Shown here in pieces: positions 18,801 to 30,250 of a stretch of DNA of 64,000 nt; positions within the stretch are counted from its first letter, which is position 1, and the number at the start of each line of letters is the position of its first letter. The notes below the pieces were generated by a model, which searched no databases, was not told the origin of the DNA, and saw only the letters and a program-made list of their open reading frames with translations. The position numbers and the translations under genes were made by a program. The stretch is from NCBI GenBank assembly GCA_958510875.1, contig CAUEHT010000001.1, forward strand, positions 558,001 through 622,000, in the 5' to 3' direction. Origin of the DNA: Endomychus coccineus (taxonomy: Eukaryota > Arthropoda > Insecta > Coleoptera > Endomychidae).

Positions 18801-19657
18801 ACATTACTAAAATGCGGGTATGAAGAAACACGATCTGAATCCCTAGTTGCCGGGTGTAGTCCTGATGTTACTGCCCAGGCAAAACAGTATTCATCATAAT
18901 TTTTAACATTAATAATAGCCTGCTTTCGAAGTATCTCTTTTGGGAGAACTATATAAGAGGACCCAGAATTGATGACTTCATGTTTATTAATATTTATGCC
19001 CAAACTGATAACCTCCCTAAGGCTCCACCCCGAGTCTCGTTCTAAAAAATCATCTAGCTTTACTTGGAGTTTATCAATAACATGCTCCTTGAACCACTCC
19101 AATAAATTTGTAAAAGAATCTATTGGGGCGGATTTGGTGTGGAAATATTTATATTCTGTTTGGATAAGCTCGTCGATCGCATTAAGTCGCATATATTCCC
19201 CACAAAAAGTAGTGTGTACCTTAATAAAATTGTAAGTATGTAAAATTTTGGTGATTCTAGGGTGAAACAGATGAAAGGCATCATATAAAAAATTTAATGG
19301 ATCTAAATGAGAAACGTTTGTTATAAAGCCAGTTCGAATTCGTTGGGAAAATGCACATTTACCATCCTCCCAACGAATTCGCTCACTACGGTTCTTATTA
19401 GTTGTAGGGGGTTTATTTCGGATCTCTAATAAAATTTTGAATCTTTTTAAATGGCCGATATAACATTGCAATTGATTCTTACACGACAAGTTCAAAGTAT
19501 CCTTTGTTATATGTTTGGAAAAGGTTCTAATGTACTTAGTGCAAAACCCTATCCACTTGGTTATTTCCTGAGGGGATAATTTTGATTTTAATAAATCCTT
19601 TTGAGCCTCGTTGATAATATTAACGATCTCCCCACTCATTTTCGCGATTGAAACCAT
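15881..19657 (-). pseudogene. polB: Protein-primed DNA polymerase B (Polinton type), one stop
   Basis: 1163 codons from ATG 19657, then TAA at 16166-16168, then 94 more codons in frame to 15881. Domains: a cysteine-protease-like (OTU-type) region at about 247-380 with C258 (YCFAWAV) and H346; a zinc finger at 398-420; Exo I YFDFEA at 452-456; a treble-clef CHIC/DHCHFTGKYRG block at 549-582; Exo II NLSGYD at 597-602; Exo III YLKTD; motif A YFDVCNLYG (about 848); motif B KLLINAIFGK (about 991); motif C YTDTDS (1094-1099). The TAA falls where relatives have the KxY motif that grips the primer strand, and the 94-residue tail has the family ending LPYGHY. The enzyme replicates linear element DNA from a protein primer. 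Confidence 0.93.
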
Positions 19658-19749
19658 ATTTTAAACAATAAACAAGCAGCCTACCTTATGGTATATAACA
19701 GAAGTAACCTAGCAGGGGTGTTGTTGGTGGTGGTGGTGCTGGAAGGCTC

Positions 19750-20073
19750 TCAACTTCTAGGGGAGGACAATTCTACGAATTCAATTTTTGAGCAGGATTT
19801 TCCTGTCCCGATGGCTTCTTCCCCCCGATATATTAGGGCTGTGTTCTGCCCTTTATTAATGTCCTCGATGAGGGGGAGAAACGCTGGTGTTACTCTCTTG
19901 GGCAGGAAAACCGATCGCTCTCCTTCCAATTCAGCCAAAACAGCCTCCCCAAATTTAGTATGTACGGGTTTTAAATTTAAAATTGCGTGTGGCACGTCCA
20001 ATTTCAAATCTGAGATTTTCGTTGGTGTTGCTCTCTGCAATAACGAGATTTGGTTCAATTTTGATAGATCCAT
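19750..20073 (-). CDS. Small OB-fold-like Polinton protein
   Basis: 107 codons from an ATG. It is homologous to the lone gene at 36213-36512: both begin with a LN..SLLQR block, then KFGEAVLAELE or RFGESVLAEID, a VFLPKR or VFLSKR motif, and IYRGEE. The short all-beta pattern and the polymerase neighbour suggest a single-stranded DNA-binding OB fold, but that is inference. The frame on the other strand (19688-20092) is rejected because the minus frame is the conserved one. The stop lies about 90 bp before the PolB start, so the two may be co-transcribed. Confidence 0.7.
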   Translation of the reverse strand: MDLSKLNQISLLQRATPTKISDLKLDVPHAILNLKPVHTKFGEAVLAELEGERSVFLPKRVTPAFLPLIEDINKGQNTALIYRGEEAIGTGKSCSKIEFVELSSPRS

Positions 20074-20099
20074 TTTTTTATTTTATTTTTAGATCTAAA

Positions 20100-20824
20100 A
20101 CAAATCGATGGAAGTTAGCAGTGAAGAATTATTTTTGTGTGTTGAATTTACCCCACCAAATAGAATAAAAGAAAATTAATAAATACCCCCAAATTATTAT
20201 TAATATTCACCCAATCAAATTGTATAAAAGAAGATCAATAAATACTTTCAAAAAGTTAAAGTTTAGCCTGCACAGTTTCAAGAAAAGCAAAAAAATAAAT
20301 ATTCAGTACATAGAAATTAACTCTACATATGAATATGATATTCAAGTCAATAAATAAACTCACCTGGATTTAAGCACTCACAAAACACGTCTAGACACTT
20401 CTGAAGCTAGTAGAATAATGATTTGATAATGGTATGAGGTATGCGCACATCGAGTTTTATAGGAACTTCTTATCACTTTACTGTTATGTTCACACGGTAT
20501 GCAGGATGTCTCGTCGCCTGTTATATCATGATAATAAGTTAGCTGTAACCACAAGCAGGAAGTCTCGTTCGACTGTTATATTCATATTGGTAAGATCTAC
20601 AACCACAAGCAGGATGTTACATTCTATTTGAAATCGCGTGATTGCAGAAACTTCCTTGGAATATTTATCCGCATACATTTTTTTCCTCAACCGATAACAA
20701 CTTTATCATTTTTCCTGGGAACTAATTTAATTCGTAGGACTTTGGATTAAATATTGTGTATAAACTCTAGGTACTTCATAGGGAAAAAATAGTATTCTAG
20801 TAAGTGTTGTGTGACATAGTGAAA
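20100..20824. promoter_or_regulatory. Divergent upstream region of OB and spliced genes
   Basis: 720 bp without a credible ORF. On the minus strand there is a GAAGTTCCTATAAAA box, then TCTAGACGTGTTTTGTGAGTG and a donor-like CAGGTGAG near 20363, which would fit a 5' leader intron of the OB gene. On the plus strand TGTATAAAC lies near 20757. ACCACAAGCAGGA occurs twice (about 20549, 20599). A related block is inverted at 29163-29400. Confidence 0.5.
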
Positions 20825-21735
20825 ATGGGAAAATTTTATGATTATGTGCAGAAGTTGACCAACCGGCTGGATGTATTCACGAAAACGCAAGTGCGCCGTT
20901 GGATGATCGACAAGTAAGTTTTTCTATTTCATTTCAATCTCACTATATATCATAAGTGCATTAATTTGTTTTTAGTGATTATTCTGAGGAGGAAATTAGG
21001 AGAGAATTGTTACATCTCGAACAATTAGCGGCAGCTGATGATGCGGAAGATTTATTTCCTGAATTGGATGGGTCTCAAGAAATAATTGACTTGACGTATG
21101 TTTTTTTTAATTTTTTTATATAATTTTTGATTACTAAATTACTCTTATTCCCAACAGACGTCCAGAGATTCCATCATCAGAGTCGCTGTCGCTGCCTCCT
21201 CCGCTGGATATGCATGATATAGTGTATGTGATTTTTTTTCTATTGTGAAATATTTGCTACTAATTTTAATAATTACAGATTAAACGAACTACCTACCCAA
21301 CTTCCGATCGATACCCCACCGTCTTCAACGAGCTCCCCAGGCATTTTGTATGTATTCGTATTAAGTCTAGAATTATTTCAATTCTAATTGTACTTTCCTG
21401 ATAGCTCAATCGATGATTTGGTCACCCCAACACCCACACCTTCACCGGCACCTCCTCCACAGCAGCAGCAGATTTACGAGGGATTTTGCATCCATGGTTT
21501 CCGCCACTACTTGGCGGAGCTGATGTTTGAAGTATGTTTACCTTATGCTGATGTTTTTTTATTATTTAATGAGTACCCTTGTTTTATTCATAATTACAGA
21601 TGTCACAACTGCGGGTTTTGGAGGGGTGCAGGTATTTGGTTTCACCCCTAGATGGAGAATGTTCCCTGGTGGTGGGGTTACCTCGCGATTTAAATCGCTT
21701 GAAAGAAAAAGTGAGTGAATCAAACACACACACAC

Positions 21736-21769
<34 letters not shown>

Positions 21770-21868
21770 TATCAACTAAAGTTATTTTCTTTGTTTTCGC
21801 AGATGGTTGAAATGCGCATAGCTCGGGGTATGGTCTTTTTTGTCGAGTTTTTAGGAAATAATTTTTAG
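20825..21868 (+). CDS. Seven-exon spliced gene inside the Polinton
   Basis: Exons read as 20825-20913, 20976-21095, 21158-21223, 21279-21347, 21405-21531, 21600-21710 and 21803-21868. Every intron has GT...AG ends with a pyrimidine-rich acceptor, and the joined frame stays open to TAG. Introns are 54-92 bp, as in insects. The product is about 215 residues: a helical N-terminus, a Pro/Ser-rich middle and a conserved end with FCIHGFRHYLAELMFE and LVSPLDGE. Exons with the same end pattern lie at 31.8-32.4 kb. An AATAAA follows at 21921. No function is recognised. A multi-intron gene is unusual for a virus-like element and may be host-derived or element-specific. Exon calls are by eye. Confidence 0.72.
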
Positions 21869-21920
21869 ATTTAGGTGTTTATATTGTATGTCATTTTAAA
21901 AATTGTATATATTTCCAAAA

Positions 21921-21926
21921 AATAAA
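21921..21926 (+). terminator. Polyadenylation signal of the spliced gene
   Basis: AATAAA 53 bp after the TAG of the last exon. Confidence 0.6.
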
Positions 21927-22001
21927 AGTTAAAAGTTAGATGTATGTATCTAACTGATTCCCTTTCTCCTATTCAAAATCAAACAACAGCAATACCTTTC
22001 A

Positions 22002-22656
22002 TTATTTATTATTATTATTAATACGTTTCTTTACATTTTTAATGAGGATTTTCAGTAGTAAAACTGATAATGCACTAAGATTGAAACATTGCATAGCATA
22101 GATTTCATTTTCTTTCTGTGGTGGTGGTGGTGGTGGTGGTGGTGGCTGGGATGTTGATGGTTGAGCTTCAGATACATTGCTTTGACAATTGATTGCTGCT
22201 GCCGCCACAGGTGTTGGGACTATAGTTTGATGCCAATTCACCACGTCCCCCTCACTACCATCATGGAATAATAACTTGAGTTTATAGTTGAAAGTTGCTA
22301 ACATCCTTTTAGGAATAACGTATGAGAATACCTCTAGGTGATTTTCATTAACTAGTTGATGGTCCATAGGCTGCCATTCAGTTCGATTACATTCCTTCTC
22401 TGCGAAGGCATCCTTGTGGGGACATATATAAATCCGATTCACTTGAAGTGGTACGTTTGTATATAGGACCCCATTCAATATTGCTGTTAGGATTATGAAA
22501 TTTGATTTCAGCACAGCCATCTCCTCCACTTATACTCAAATTGCCTAGTTGATTTATAGTTAACTTTTTATCTTCGTAAAATTTTATGTCTTTATTCAGT
22601 GCTACTAATTTCATATGGAATTCAAGCAGTTTACGTGCGTATTCTTCCGAAGACAT
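22002..22656 (-). pseudogene. Unknown Polinton gene with C-terminal hydrophobic segment, probable frameshift
   Basis: Two overlapping minus-strand frames: 22387-22656 (ATG start, MSSEEYARKLLEF) and 22002-22529. The first loses sensible composition near 22460 where the second becomes Cys-, Asn- and aromatic-containing, so one indel near 22440-22500 is likely. Two overlapping genes are the alternative. The second part has N-glycosylation-like NRT, NVS and NLS sites, a nine-proline run and a final hydrophobic stretch LSALSVLLLKILI followed by Lys/Arg, like a tail anchor. No family is recognised. It lies 12 bp downstream of paralogue B. Confidence 0.5.
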
Positions 22657-22667
22657 ATCAATACTGG

Positions 22668-23216
22668 TCAGTTCGGTGGAGTGCCACCCATACCCATTTT
22701 TTGAAACCCTCGTAATATATCCAGATGGGCATCTTCCTTTGTAACATATTCAAACAATTTCCAGCTGTTTACACTGCAGCACATAGAATTATTGCTGGTA
22801 GAGTGATGAAGGCAGATATATCTACAGTTTTCTCGAACAAATTGTGGGCAGCTGCCTTTCAAATTCAACACTTTCACCTGACGATCTAACCCCAATTTTT
22901 TGAGAATCTTCACTATGAATTTGGCTTTGCCCGCACCACTAACGTATATGATGCTATTTGGATCAATATTTTCCTTGAAAATTTCCTCCATCCGAATATA
23001 GTCCTGATATCCAGAGTTGTATGGAATCCCATGATACTTTTCGCAAAACATCACTTGCTTCATTTGATTTTCTGAGAGTTCACTTAGCGGTGTGGGTGGC
23101 TTGAATAGAAAATATTTTTCTAGCTTCTTTTCACAATCCAACAAAGCTAGTTCCTTAACTATCATTGTATGGTGAGAGATATGGAAGCTCTGAATGTCAA
23201 CCACCACACACTTCAT
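22668..23216 (-). CDS. Polinton subterminal protein, paralogue B
   Basis: 182 codons from an ATG. It shares with paralogue A (6284-6790) the D-I-Q start, KEL, FKPPTPLSELSE, the HG block with YNSGYQDY, IIYVSGAGKAKF and a cysteine/histidine-rich end. The frame is intact. Its copy lies next to the right TIR and A lies next to the left TIR, both on the minus strand, which makes simple TIR duplication an unlikely origin. A nuclease-like fold is possible but unproven. Confidence 0.7.
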   Translation of the reverse strand: MKCVVVDIQSFHISHHTMIVKELALLDCEKKLEKYFLFKPPTPLSELSENQMKQVMFCEKYHGIPYNSGYQDYIRMEEIFKENIDPNSIIYVSGAGKAKFIVKILKKLGLDRQVKVLNLKGSCPQFVRENCRYICLHHSTSNNSMCCSVNSWKLFEYVTKEDAHLDILRGFQKMGMGGTPPN

Positions 23217-23429
23217 CTTGAACTAAACTGTTCCGCCGATAATTAAGACCAGCAATGCAAACTAGAACGAGTCTGATGAGTCGTACGAGTCGCACGAAAC
23301 GTTGCACCCGATGATTCCCGAGTGTAGATCTTTCATTTGCTAAAGTCGCATGAGACGCATGAGTCGGGTGAGTCGAACTGGTAGCGTCACCTCTACGAAG
23401 CAGTCTGTACCTTCGATGGTATCTGTCAT

Positions 23430-24094
23430 GTGGTGGTGACATCTTCATGAAGCAGCCTGTACCTTTTGGACCGAAGGTACAGATTGCTTTCTAGAGGTGG
23501 CGGAGCCCCCTCCAGGAAGCAGTCTGTACCTTAGGTCCCGCCATGACAGCTGTCACTTGATGGCGACATCTCTACGAAGCAATCTGTACCTTAGCTCCGC
23601 CATGACAGCTGTCACTTGATGGCGACATCTTCACAAAGCAATCTGTACCTTAGGCCCGCCATGACAGCTGGTCCTTATGGTCGCCATGACAGCTGGACCT
23701 TATGGTCACCATGACAGCTGGTCCTTATGGTCGCCATGACAGCTGGTTCTTATGGTCGCCATGACAGCTGGTTCTTATGGTCGCCATGACAGCTGGTTCT
23801 TATGGTCGCCATGACAGCTGGTTCTTATGGTCGCCATGACAGCTGGTTCTTATGGTCGCCATGACAGCTGGTCCTTATGGTCGCCATGCTGTCATGTGTT
23901 AGTCACGTGACTCTGTACATGTGACACACTTTTTAAACACACCCTGTATACTCTTTACAAATAAAATAAAATTCTTATCACCTACATCCTTTCAAAACTG
24001 ATAAGGACGAGCTCATGCACCGGATGCACATCGACAGCTAGACCAGAAGTGGAGACCGGATATCCTGCGCCCGAACTCGTGGTGTTCATCTACT
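23430..24094. repeat. Right terminal inverted repeat
   Basis: Complement of the left TIR, with an extra copy of the GGTACAGATTGCTT segment (about 23550-23600). It ends CATCTACT at 24094. Confidence 0.92.
23648..23890 (-). repeat. 25-bp tandem array in the right TIR
   Basis: About ten copies of the complement of the left array unit (TTATGGTCGCCATGACAGCT). Confidence 0.95.
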
Positions 24095-24100
24095 CTTACG
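24095..24100. repeat. Right 6-bp target-site duplication of the Polinton
   Basis: CTTACG, identical to 5154-5159. Confidence 0.95.
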
Positions 24101-24225
24101 CAGTAAGCAATTTACCGAAAAGCGACAAGGTCACGTTATAATATATAGGTGTGTACAAGAGGGAGGGTTGGAGCCCAGTACCTGTACAGAATCTAGACGA
24201 GGTGCTATGGATTATTCGAACCGCC

Positions 24226-24310
24226 TGTACCAGCCCGATTGCTATATTACAAAATACAATTTAATCATCTTGAACAGATAGATATGCTAATATTATTTTC
24301 GGTATACAAA
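24226..24310 (+). repeat. Short dispersed repeat shared with 63.6 kb
   Basis: GATTGCTATATTACAAAAT through AATCATCTTGAACA to GTATACAAAA recurs at about 63566-63660 in the same orientation. Confidence 0.75.
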
Positions 24311-24419
24311 ATATACTAATAATATTAAAACATTTTCATCGACGCACATTTTTTATAGGAACAGACAGACGGACGGATAGCTTTTTATAAAATTCAATCA
24401 ATTTCAAGCGATTCCTTTC

Positions 24420-25610
24420 AGGGGAAACATAAATGCGAGGAGTTTTTATAGAGATCAAGCTCGTCTCCCAACCACCACCCAAAAGGTAGATCTTATGACA
24501 CATTGCTTTTTAACTAGCTTCAACAGACGATGACGTCATCATCATCGTTCACGAACTATGATGGTCTGATGACGAATAAAATACAGATAATAATAATGAT
24601 CATATGAATATCTTCATAAGCGCTGATCTATATGACATTCAAGCACATGTTTCATAAAAGTAGGAGCATTGTATCTTCATAAGCGATCTTTATCAACATT
24701 CAGACACTTTTTTAGCACTTGTTTCAACAGCCGGTGAGGTCATCATCGCTCACGAACTATGATGGTCGGATGAGGAATAAAATACGGATAATAATGATTA
24801 TATGAATATCTTCATTAGCGATCTACACTATTTTTTTTTCTTCGCGAGCACGACTTTTACAAACGTTAAAGCATTAATATATATACTTGTTAAGAACATA
24901 CATACAGACAGACACGTAAAAGTTATAATGATAATCACATTTTTTATTTTTGCGGGTTTTTCAATCAATTTCCAGCGGAAACATATATGCAAGGAGTTTT
25001 ATGGAGATCAAGTCCGTTTCCCAACCACCCAAGAGGTAGAACTTATGGCTCGTTGCTTTTTTTGATAATTGGGAAAGCGTCCCCAGGAGGCCTACAAACC
25101 ACTAGCAATCGATAACAAAATAATTATATAAAACATGTTCCTTCTAATAATCGCTAAGGTTATTGTTTCCTCATAAGTATAACTGCACACCCCTTCAAAA
25201 TTAATTAAGGTGGATTATTAATTCGCCAAAATGCTTATCGGAGGAGGATGGCTGCAGCACTATCACTACCCTCAAAATCAATTAGGGTTCGCCAGATTCT
25301 GAATGAATACATAATCATTTCATTATCGAAAAAATTAAGGAGTTTTTATGGAGATCAAGTCCGTTTCCCAACCACCCAAGAGGTAAAACTTATGGCACGT
25401 TGATTTTTTTGATAAAGTGGAAAGCGCCCCCAGGAGGCCTACAAACCACTAGCAATCGATAACAAAATAATTATATAAAACATGTTCCTTCTAATAATCG
25501 CTACGGTTATTGTTTCCTCATAAGTATGACTGCACACCCCCAAGATTAATTAGGGTAGATTATTAATTCGCCAAAATACTTATCGGAGGAGGATGGCTGC
25601 ATGATCATGT
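24420..25610 (+). repeat. Direct duplications in a gene-free stretch
   Basis: GGAGTTTTTATGGAGATCAAG with the following CCCAACCACCCAAGAGGTA occurs near 24436, 24990 and 25340. The last two copies continue for about 260 bp (CTACAAACCACTAGCAATCG). A second pair (about 24520-24620 and 24740-24830) shares TCACGAACTATGATGGTC. No ORF here is believable. Confidence 0.75.
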
Positions 25611-28590
25611 TAATGTCAAAGAACGACATCTATGAGACCCTTATCACTGTAATAATCCGGGGGATTATTTATTTTTCACGATTGAATCAAAGTAGCGCAA
25701 GCAGGAGAAAACTCCCGAATATTAAGTTACTCTAAGTAAACCAGGAATACTAGACACATGAGAGTACAACTCAAATCATTCCGTAGCGTGTAGTTCCGTC
25801 CTTACGGGCATTCCAAAATCTAAAATTCTAAATTCCTGACAGGAACAGACTATACATAGACATCCTAGATTCAACAATTAGAGTTTTATTCATATGAAAT
25901 TATGGAATTCCAGTCTGGCGACAGGAATCCGCCATCCGATACCTTTTACAAGTCGTACGTTATTTTTAAGGATTAGGGCATTCAAAGTACAAATCTGTAG
26001 AATTGCACTTAATCACAGGCGGCAATTAGAACCGCTGACTAAGCAGTATTGGAGAAATCATTTTTTGTGGTCACACTGCCCCTCGATGTGGAAAACAGGC
26101 AACTCTAAATACAGATTTGTGTATTAGGGCAAAGTACAACGTGGTACAACAAACTTCATTGGTCCGTTTGAATTTTATGTTGGCCGGTAGGGAAGCCAAT
26201 TTCGGGGGGAGCCGAATTATAAAAATGAAAACTCTTAGGAAAAAGGGCAGTTCCTGTGTCGCATCTTGCTGGGTAAGCTCACTTCCTTGTACATATAGCT
26301 CCATCTCTCTCAAAGCCAGATTCATTAATTCTTTTAATTGATATTTTTAACTTAGTCATTTGATTGTTTTTTTTTGCATTACAAGTTACAAGATTTCTAT
26401 TTTTACAACTATATTTTCTCTTTTGTTTATTACTCAAAGTAAATTAATTCATTCGAATCAATTGTTATCATTCTTAAAGTACTTTCATTCACCTTAAATA
26501 ATTCCAAGTATCAGTTTCAAGAGAACTTACATTTTACTTTAACATCATTTGCTATTTAGTGAATATTGTTTGGTAATTAGAATCTAAAATAACCTGTAAA
26601 AGAAATTGAGGAGAACGTTATTGGTAACTTGATGATAGAAATCTAAAGTAATTTGATATTTTGGAGAATTTGTTTCCTTTAACGATTAATCTATTGGATC
26701 TGGGTGCGAGAGAGAACTAGCTCCGGGGTGTAATTTATAAATTAACAAAAAGACGTCGTGTAATACATTTTGTGTAAGCCGTGAAGTGTAAGCTCAAGTG
26801 TCCAAAGTTTACCCTGTGGATTAAGGATTACATACTGAGTCAGGGTAAGTCTTTAGAGAAAGCTGTTTAGTCTGTGTTCAAGCCAAAAATTCTGAGGTCA
26901 TCACCCCCCTTTCATGTTTTTGTGTTGGTATATAGAGGACTGTAACCATTAATAGAGTATTTTGAATTAATAGAAGTGTATTGATCCATCTGCCGAATTT
27001 CTCATATTTTGTAGTACATATATGGGACCTACTTAGGATAGGTATAATTGAAATTAGAGTTATTGTAAGTGTAGAGTCAAATACATAATTATTTGGGGAA
27101 AGATCATTATTTAAACATTGCTATAAGGGTATTTTAATTGGAATTTGAAGGGTTCTAAAAACCCCTAGTGAGACCCTGATTCTAAAGGACAGGGAGAGTC
27201 AGCCATCAGCGGCGAATTTTAAGAGAAAGAGTTCGAGTTTATCTTGGAAACTAGTGTTCCTTTATATTGGTTATCTTGTTGTATCAATTACTTGATCTAC
27301 ATATACATAGCGAACCAGGTAGTTGTGGACAAGGCAACAGGGCTATTTATTTAGAGAGTCACCCTTCTGGAATCTCAACCTTACTATCAGTGGCCCCTCT
27401 GGTCCACTTTATAACCTTAGTTACTCCATCAGAGTGTTATATTCATTTCAAAAATAAGGTTAGCCCGCTAAGAAACAACTCTCTGGCTACGTTACATCAG
27501 GCGAATCGATAATTCTCTGATTGATCATACTTGATAAGGTTTTATCAATTTATAATACATAAAATCATTCGAAACCATTCAGATAATTAGCATCAAATTA
27601 ATTTCGTTTAATTTAATTTTTATTTTTGGTTCTGGTTGACTATTCGTCATATTTTCCTCTTTATGTATATATGAATGGGACTTAGTGTCTATATTTGCTA
27701 ATTATTATTATTGTTTTTGTAAACGAATACTTTTCCCAATATACAACTTATACTGTTCGCATTGTTCTTCATTGATACGCCATCCCTTAGATAACGTTAT
27801 AGTGGAAGAGAACAATCCTGTCGTGATTGTCATTCCGAACATCTTCAGCAACGTGAAGCTGTCATACTAGCCTAGTATATAAATCGGCCAGGAAAGGCCC
27901 CGCTACTGAACAATATTATACCAAGTGCTACTGGAAAGGAACTCCTTTGAGATTAGTTTCGTTCCCTGGACTATTCTCTAATACATCTCAAAAGGGAACT
28001 GGTGGCAGCTAAATATAATCCATTCTACCAACGACAGGGCACTCCTTGTAGTGCAACCCTGCAATTTTCACCCTCCGCAACCCTCGAGTTGCATAGTAAG
28101 GGTAGCTATTCTAGCATAGTTACAACAAGGTTTCCACTCTCCGTAGCAGCATATGATCCCATAAGGCTTTGACCTGAGGGAACAGTAAACAAACATAACC
28201 TAGTAATATCTTGAGCTGGATTTGGTATACCTGGCTTGTGTGTAATAACATTATAAATAAGTTTAATAGTTTGCTCCCAAGTACCAGCTTTCCAGATTAT
28301 TACATCACTATATCACCATCTATTGATAAACCGATGAACTATCATAGCTAAATGTCAATGTCGGAACAACTAACGTCAAAGGATGATATCTGTGAGGTGT
28401 TTTGCTGTTGTTTGCGTGGGAAATTTCAAAAATTTAACTTATGTTGTAGCTATACTGTCATCTATTATTGAACCACACCCTAATTTCAAAATAATGAACT
28501 TTTAAAATAACCTACAAATGTCCTTAACGTTGAACGATTACTTACGTATATGAAGTTATTACATCAGAAACCATATTGAGTATATGAGAA
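25611..28590. other. Gene-free AT-rich stretch
   Basis: About 3 kb with only short unsupported ORFs (25894-26127, 27267-27512). No repeat family, terminal repeats or protein homology is seen. Confidence 0.5.
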
Positions 28591-28609
28591 CACGTGGAAG
28601 CAATTCATT

Positions 28610-28805
28610 TTTGCATGCACCTGCGTCATCACATTTAGTTTATACGAGAATAATTGAATACAATGGAGTCATTCATTAGGTAAACAAATAACAATGAGTG
28701 ATATACAAGTCTAATTCATTTTACATCACATTCAGTTTATACTAGAACAATTGAATACAATGGAGCCATTCATTAGGTAAACAAATAACAATATACAAGT
28801 CTAGA
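28610..28805 (+). repeat. Tandem duplication of about 80 bp
   Basis: Two copies of a segment with CACATTCAGTTTATACTAGAA, GAATACAATGGAG and CATTCATTAGGTAAACAAAT (near 28630 and 28730). Confidence 0.7.
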
Positions 28806-29162
28806 CTTGTTAGTAAGCGAATTAGAATTGAGAGTTATGTTGACTACGAATTTAATTCTAGTTTCCTCAGTCATCTGTTACAACTCAAACAAAACACATC
28901 GTTTTCATATATCCTGTGTGTGCTATCTTCTATTGAACGAAAAATGTAAGTTTAATTCAATTACTTAATTCACTGCCATAAAAACATACTCGTTTTGTCT
29001 CTTATTCAGAATAAACCTCTTATTAGCATTGAAACAATTACAAAATTGTTCAATTCACATTCATAAAATAACAAGTACAAAATAAATTAATTAACTTTTA
29101 TAAATTAGCTATTGTTTCAATTTGGTGTGTGTATTACGAATTTTGAAAATCTTCAATTTTTA

Positions 29163-29520
29163 TCCATATTGTTTCAGATTTATGATGGATCTAACGGAAC
29201 TTAATCATTGTGCTCTTTTTGGAGAGAAAAATATCCTGCATGTGGTTACAACAAATTCATCAACACAGGATATAAACGGTAAACGTGACATCCTACATGA
29301 ATGGTGTACGTGACGGAAACTGATAGGAAGTTCCTATAAAAGGAGGAACTAGACGTGTTTTGTTAGTGCTTAAACATATTCAAATTATTCAACAGCTTGA
29401 TTGGGAACAAGTTAGCCGTACTTTGGATCATTCCAACCAGTATTCTCTGTTTAGTGCGTTAAATATATTTTGTGGAAAACTTTCAATCAAGTGCCAGTGC
29501 TTTAGTGTAATAATAATGTA
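29163..29520 (+). pseudogene. Relic of Polinton divergent promoter and first exon
   Basis: ATG-GATCTAACGGAACTTAATC resembles the first codons of the OB-fold gene. CCTGCATGTGGTTACAAC, GGAAGTTCCTATAAAAGG and CTAGACGTGTTTTGTTAGTG match, in inverted orientation, the upstream region at 20371-20600. From about 29400 GGGAACAAG and ACTTTGGAT resemble the leader of the spliced gene, ending at a donor-like AATGTAAGT near 29518. This is best read as part of a decayed Polinton. Confidence 0.45.
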
Positions 29521-29884
29521 AGTTAACATATTTTCAACATCATTTTTTTTTCTTGCTTAACACCCGTACTTTTTTTTTGCTTCACCCTCCATCTTGAGGT
29601 CTAAAGGGTGGTCGACTTTTCCCAAATGGAAACACGACAGGTATCTCCTTTTGGGGAGAGATAGTATCAACTTCGGTATCTGTAATTCCCACCTACAAAA
29701 TGGGTTGTTACCATCAGAGGTTAGGTATATACAGTGTTTTCCATTTGCTTTAGCAGCATTAAGGGGAACTGTTGCCTAACGGCTATGAAAGAACCGCCTT
29801 GTGACTTTGCATTCAGAAATGTTGCTTTACACATATATTAAATTGATTAATTTCGAAATATCAGACATTTATGTGCATCCGGCG

Positions 29885-30250
29885 GAAGTAGATTATATAG
29901 CTAGCACATTATCACACCGGAAGTGAGACCGGAAGTGGTTATTTTATTGCATATTCTGAATCTACGTGATGTGCTGAATAAGAATATACTATTTATATAT
30001 AGATCAGTTTGACCGATCTCTCGCGATAAGGATTTGAAATTTTTATTTTCCAAAGTATAGCGTTATGGGTATCAAATGAAAGGTCTCAACAAGTAGAGTA
30101 TGAATTTTATGATTTACATGGGGAAAATCCAATATCGCGAATATAAACAGGAAAAACTGAAAATTTTGTTGCAACCATAGCTTCATGGGTATCGAATGAA
30201 AGAGCTTGATGAGTAGAATATGAATTTTAACTTTTTCCCTCAAAAATCCA
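29885..30250 (+). repeat. Copy of the Polinton subterminal repeat
   Basis: Matches 5800-6060. The segment GGTATCAAATGAAAGGTC recurs in an imperfect tandem copy about 120 bp on (near 30187). Confidence 0.75.

Larger units (their letters stand above)
5160..24094. mobile_element. Polinton/Maverick (adintovirus-like) element 1, complete ends
   Basis: Bounded by inverted repeats starting AGTAGATGAACACC and ending in its complement, flanked by a perfect CTTACG duplication. Length 18,935 bp, typical for the group. Gene order: subterminal paralogue A (-), capsid (-), penton (-), cysteine-rich protein (-), protease (-), PLA2/pX (-), ATPase (+), GLW protein (+), fibre-like protein (+), integrase (+), two unknown genes (+), PolB (-), OB-fold-like protein (-), spliced gene (+), unknown (-), paralogue B (-). 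All core Polinton genes are present. Breaks are few (five identified in core genes), so the copy is fairly young, but it is not intact. Confidence 0.96.

Noticed and set aside
19688..20092. Plus-strand ORF of 134 codons
   Set aside because: The minus-strand frame is homologous to the gene at 36213-36512; the plus frame is its shadow.
21388..21718. Two ORFs as independent genes
   Set aside because: They are read-through of exons 5 and 6 of the spliced gene into introns.
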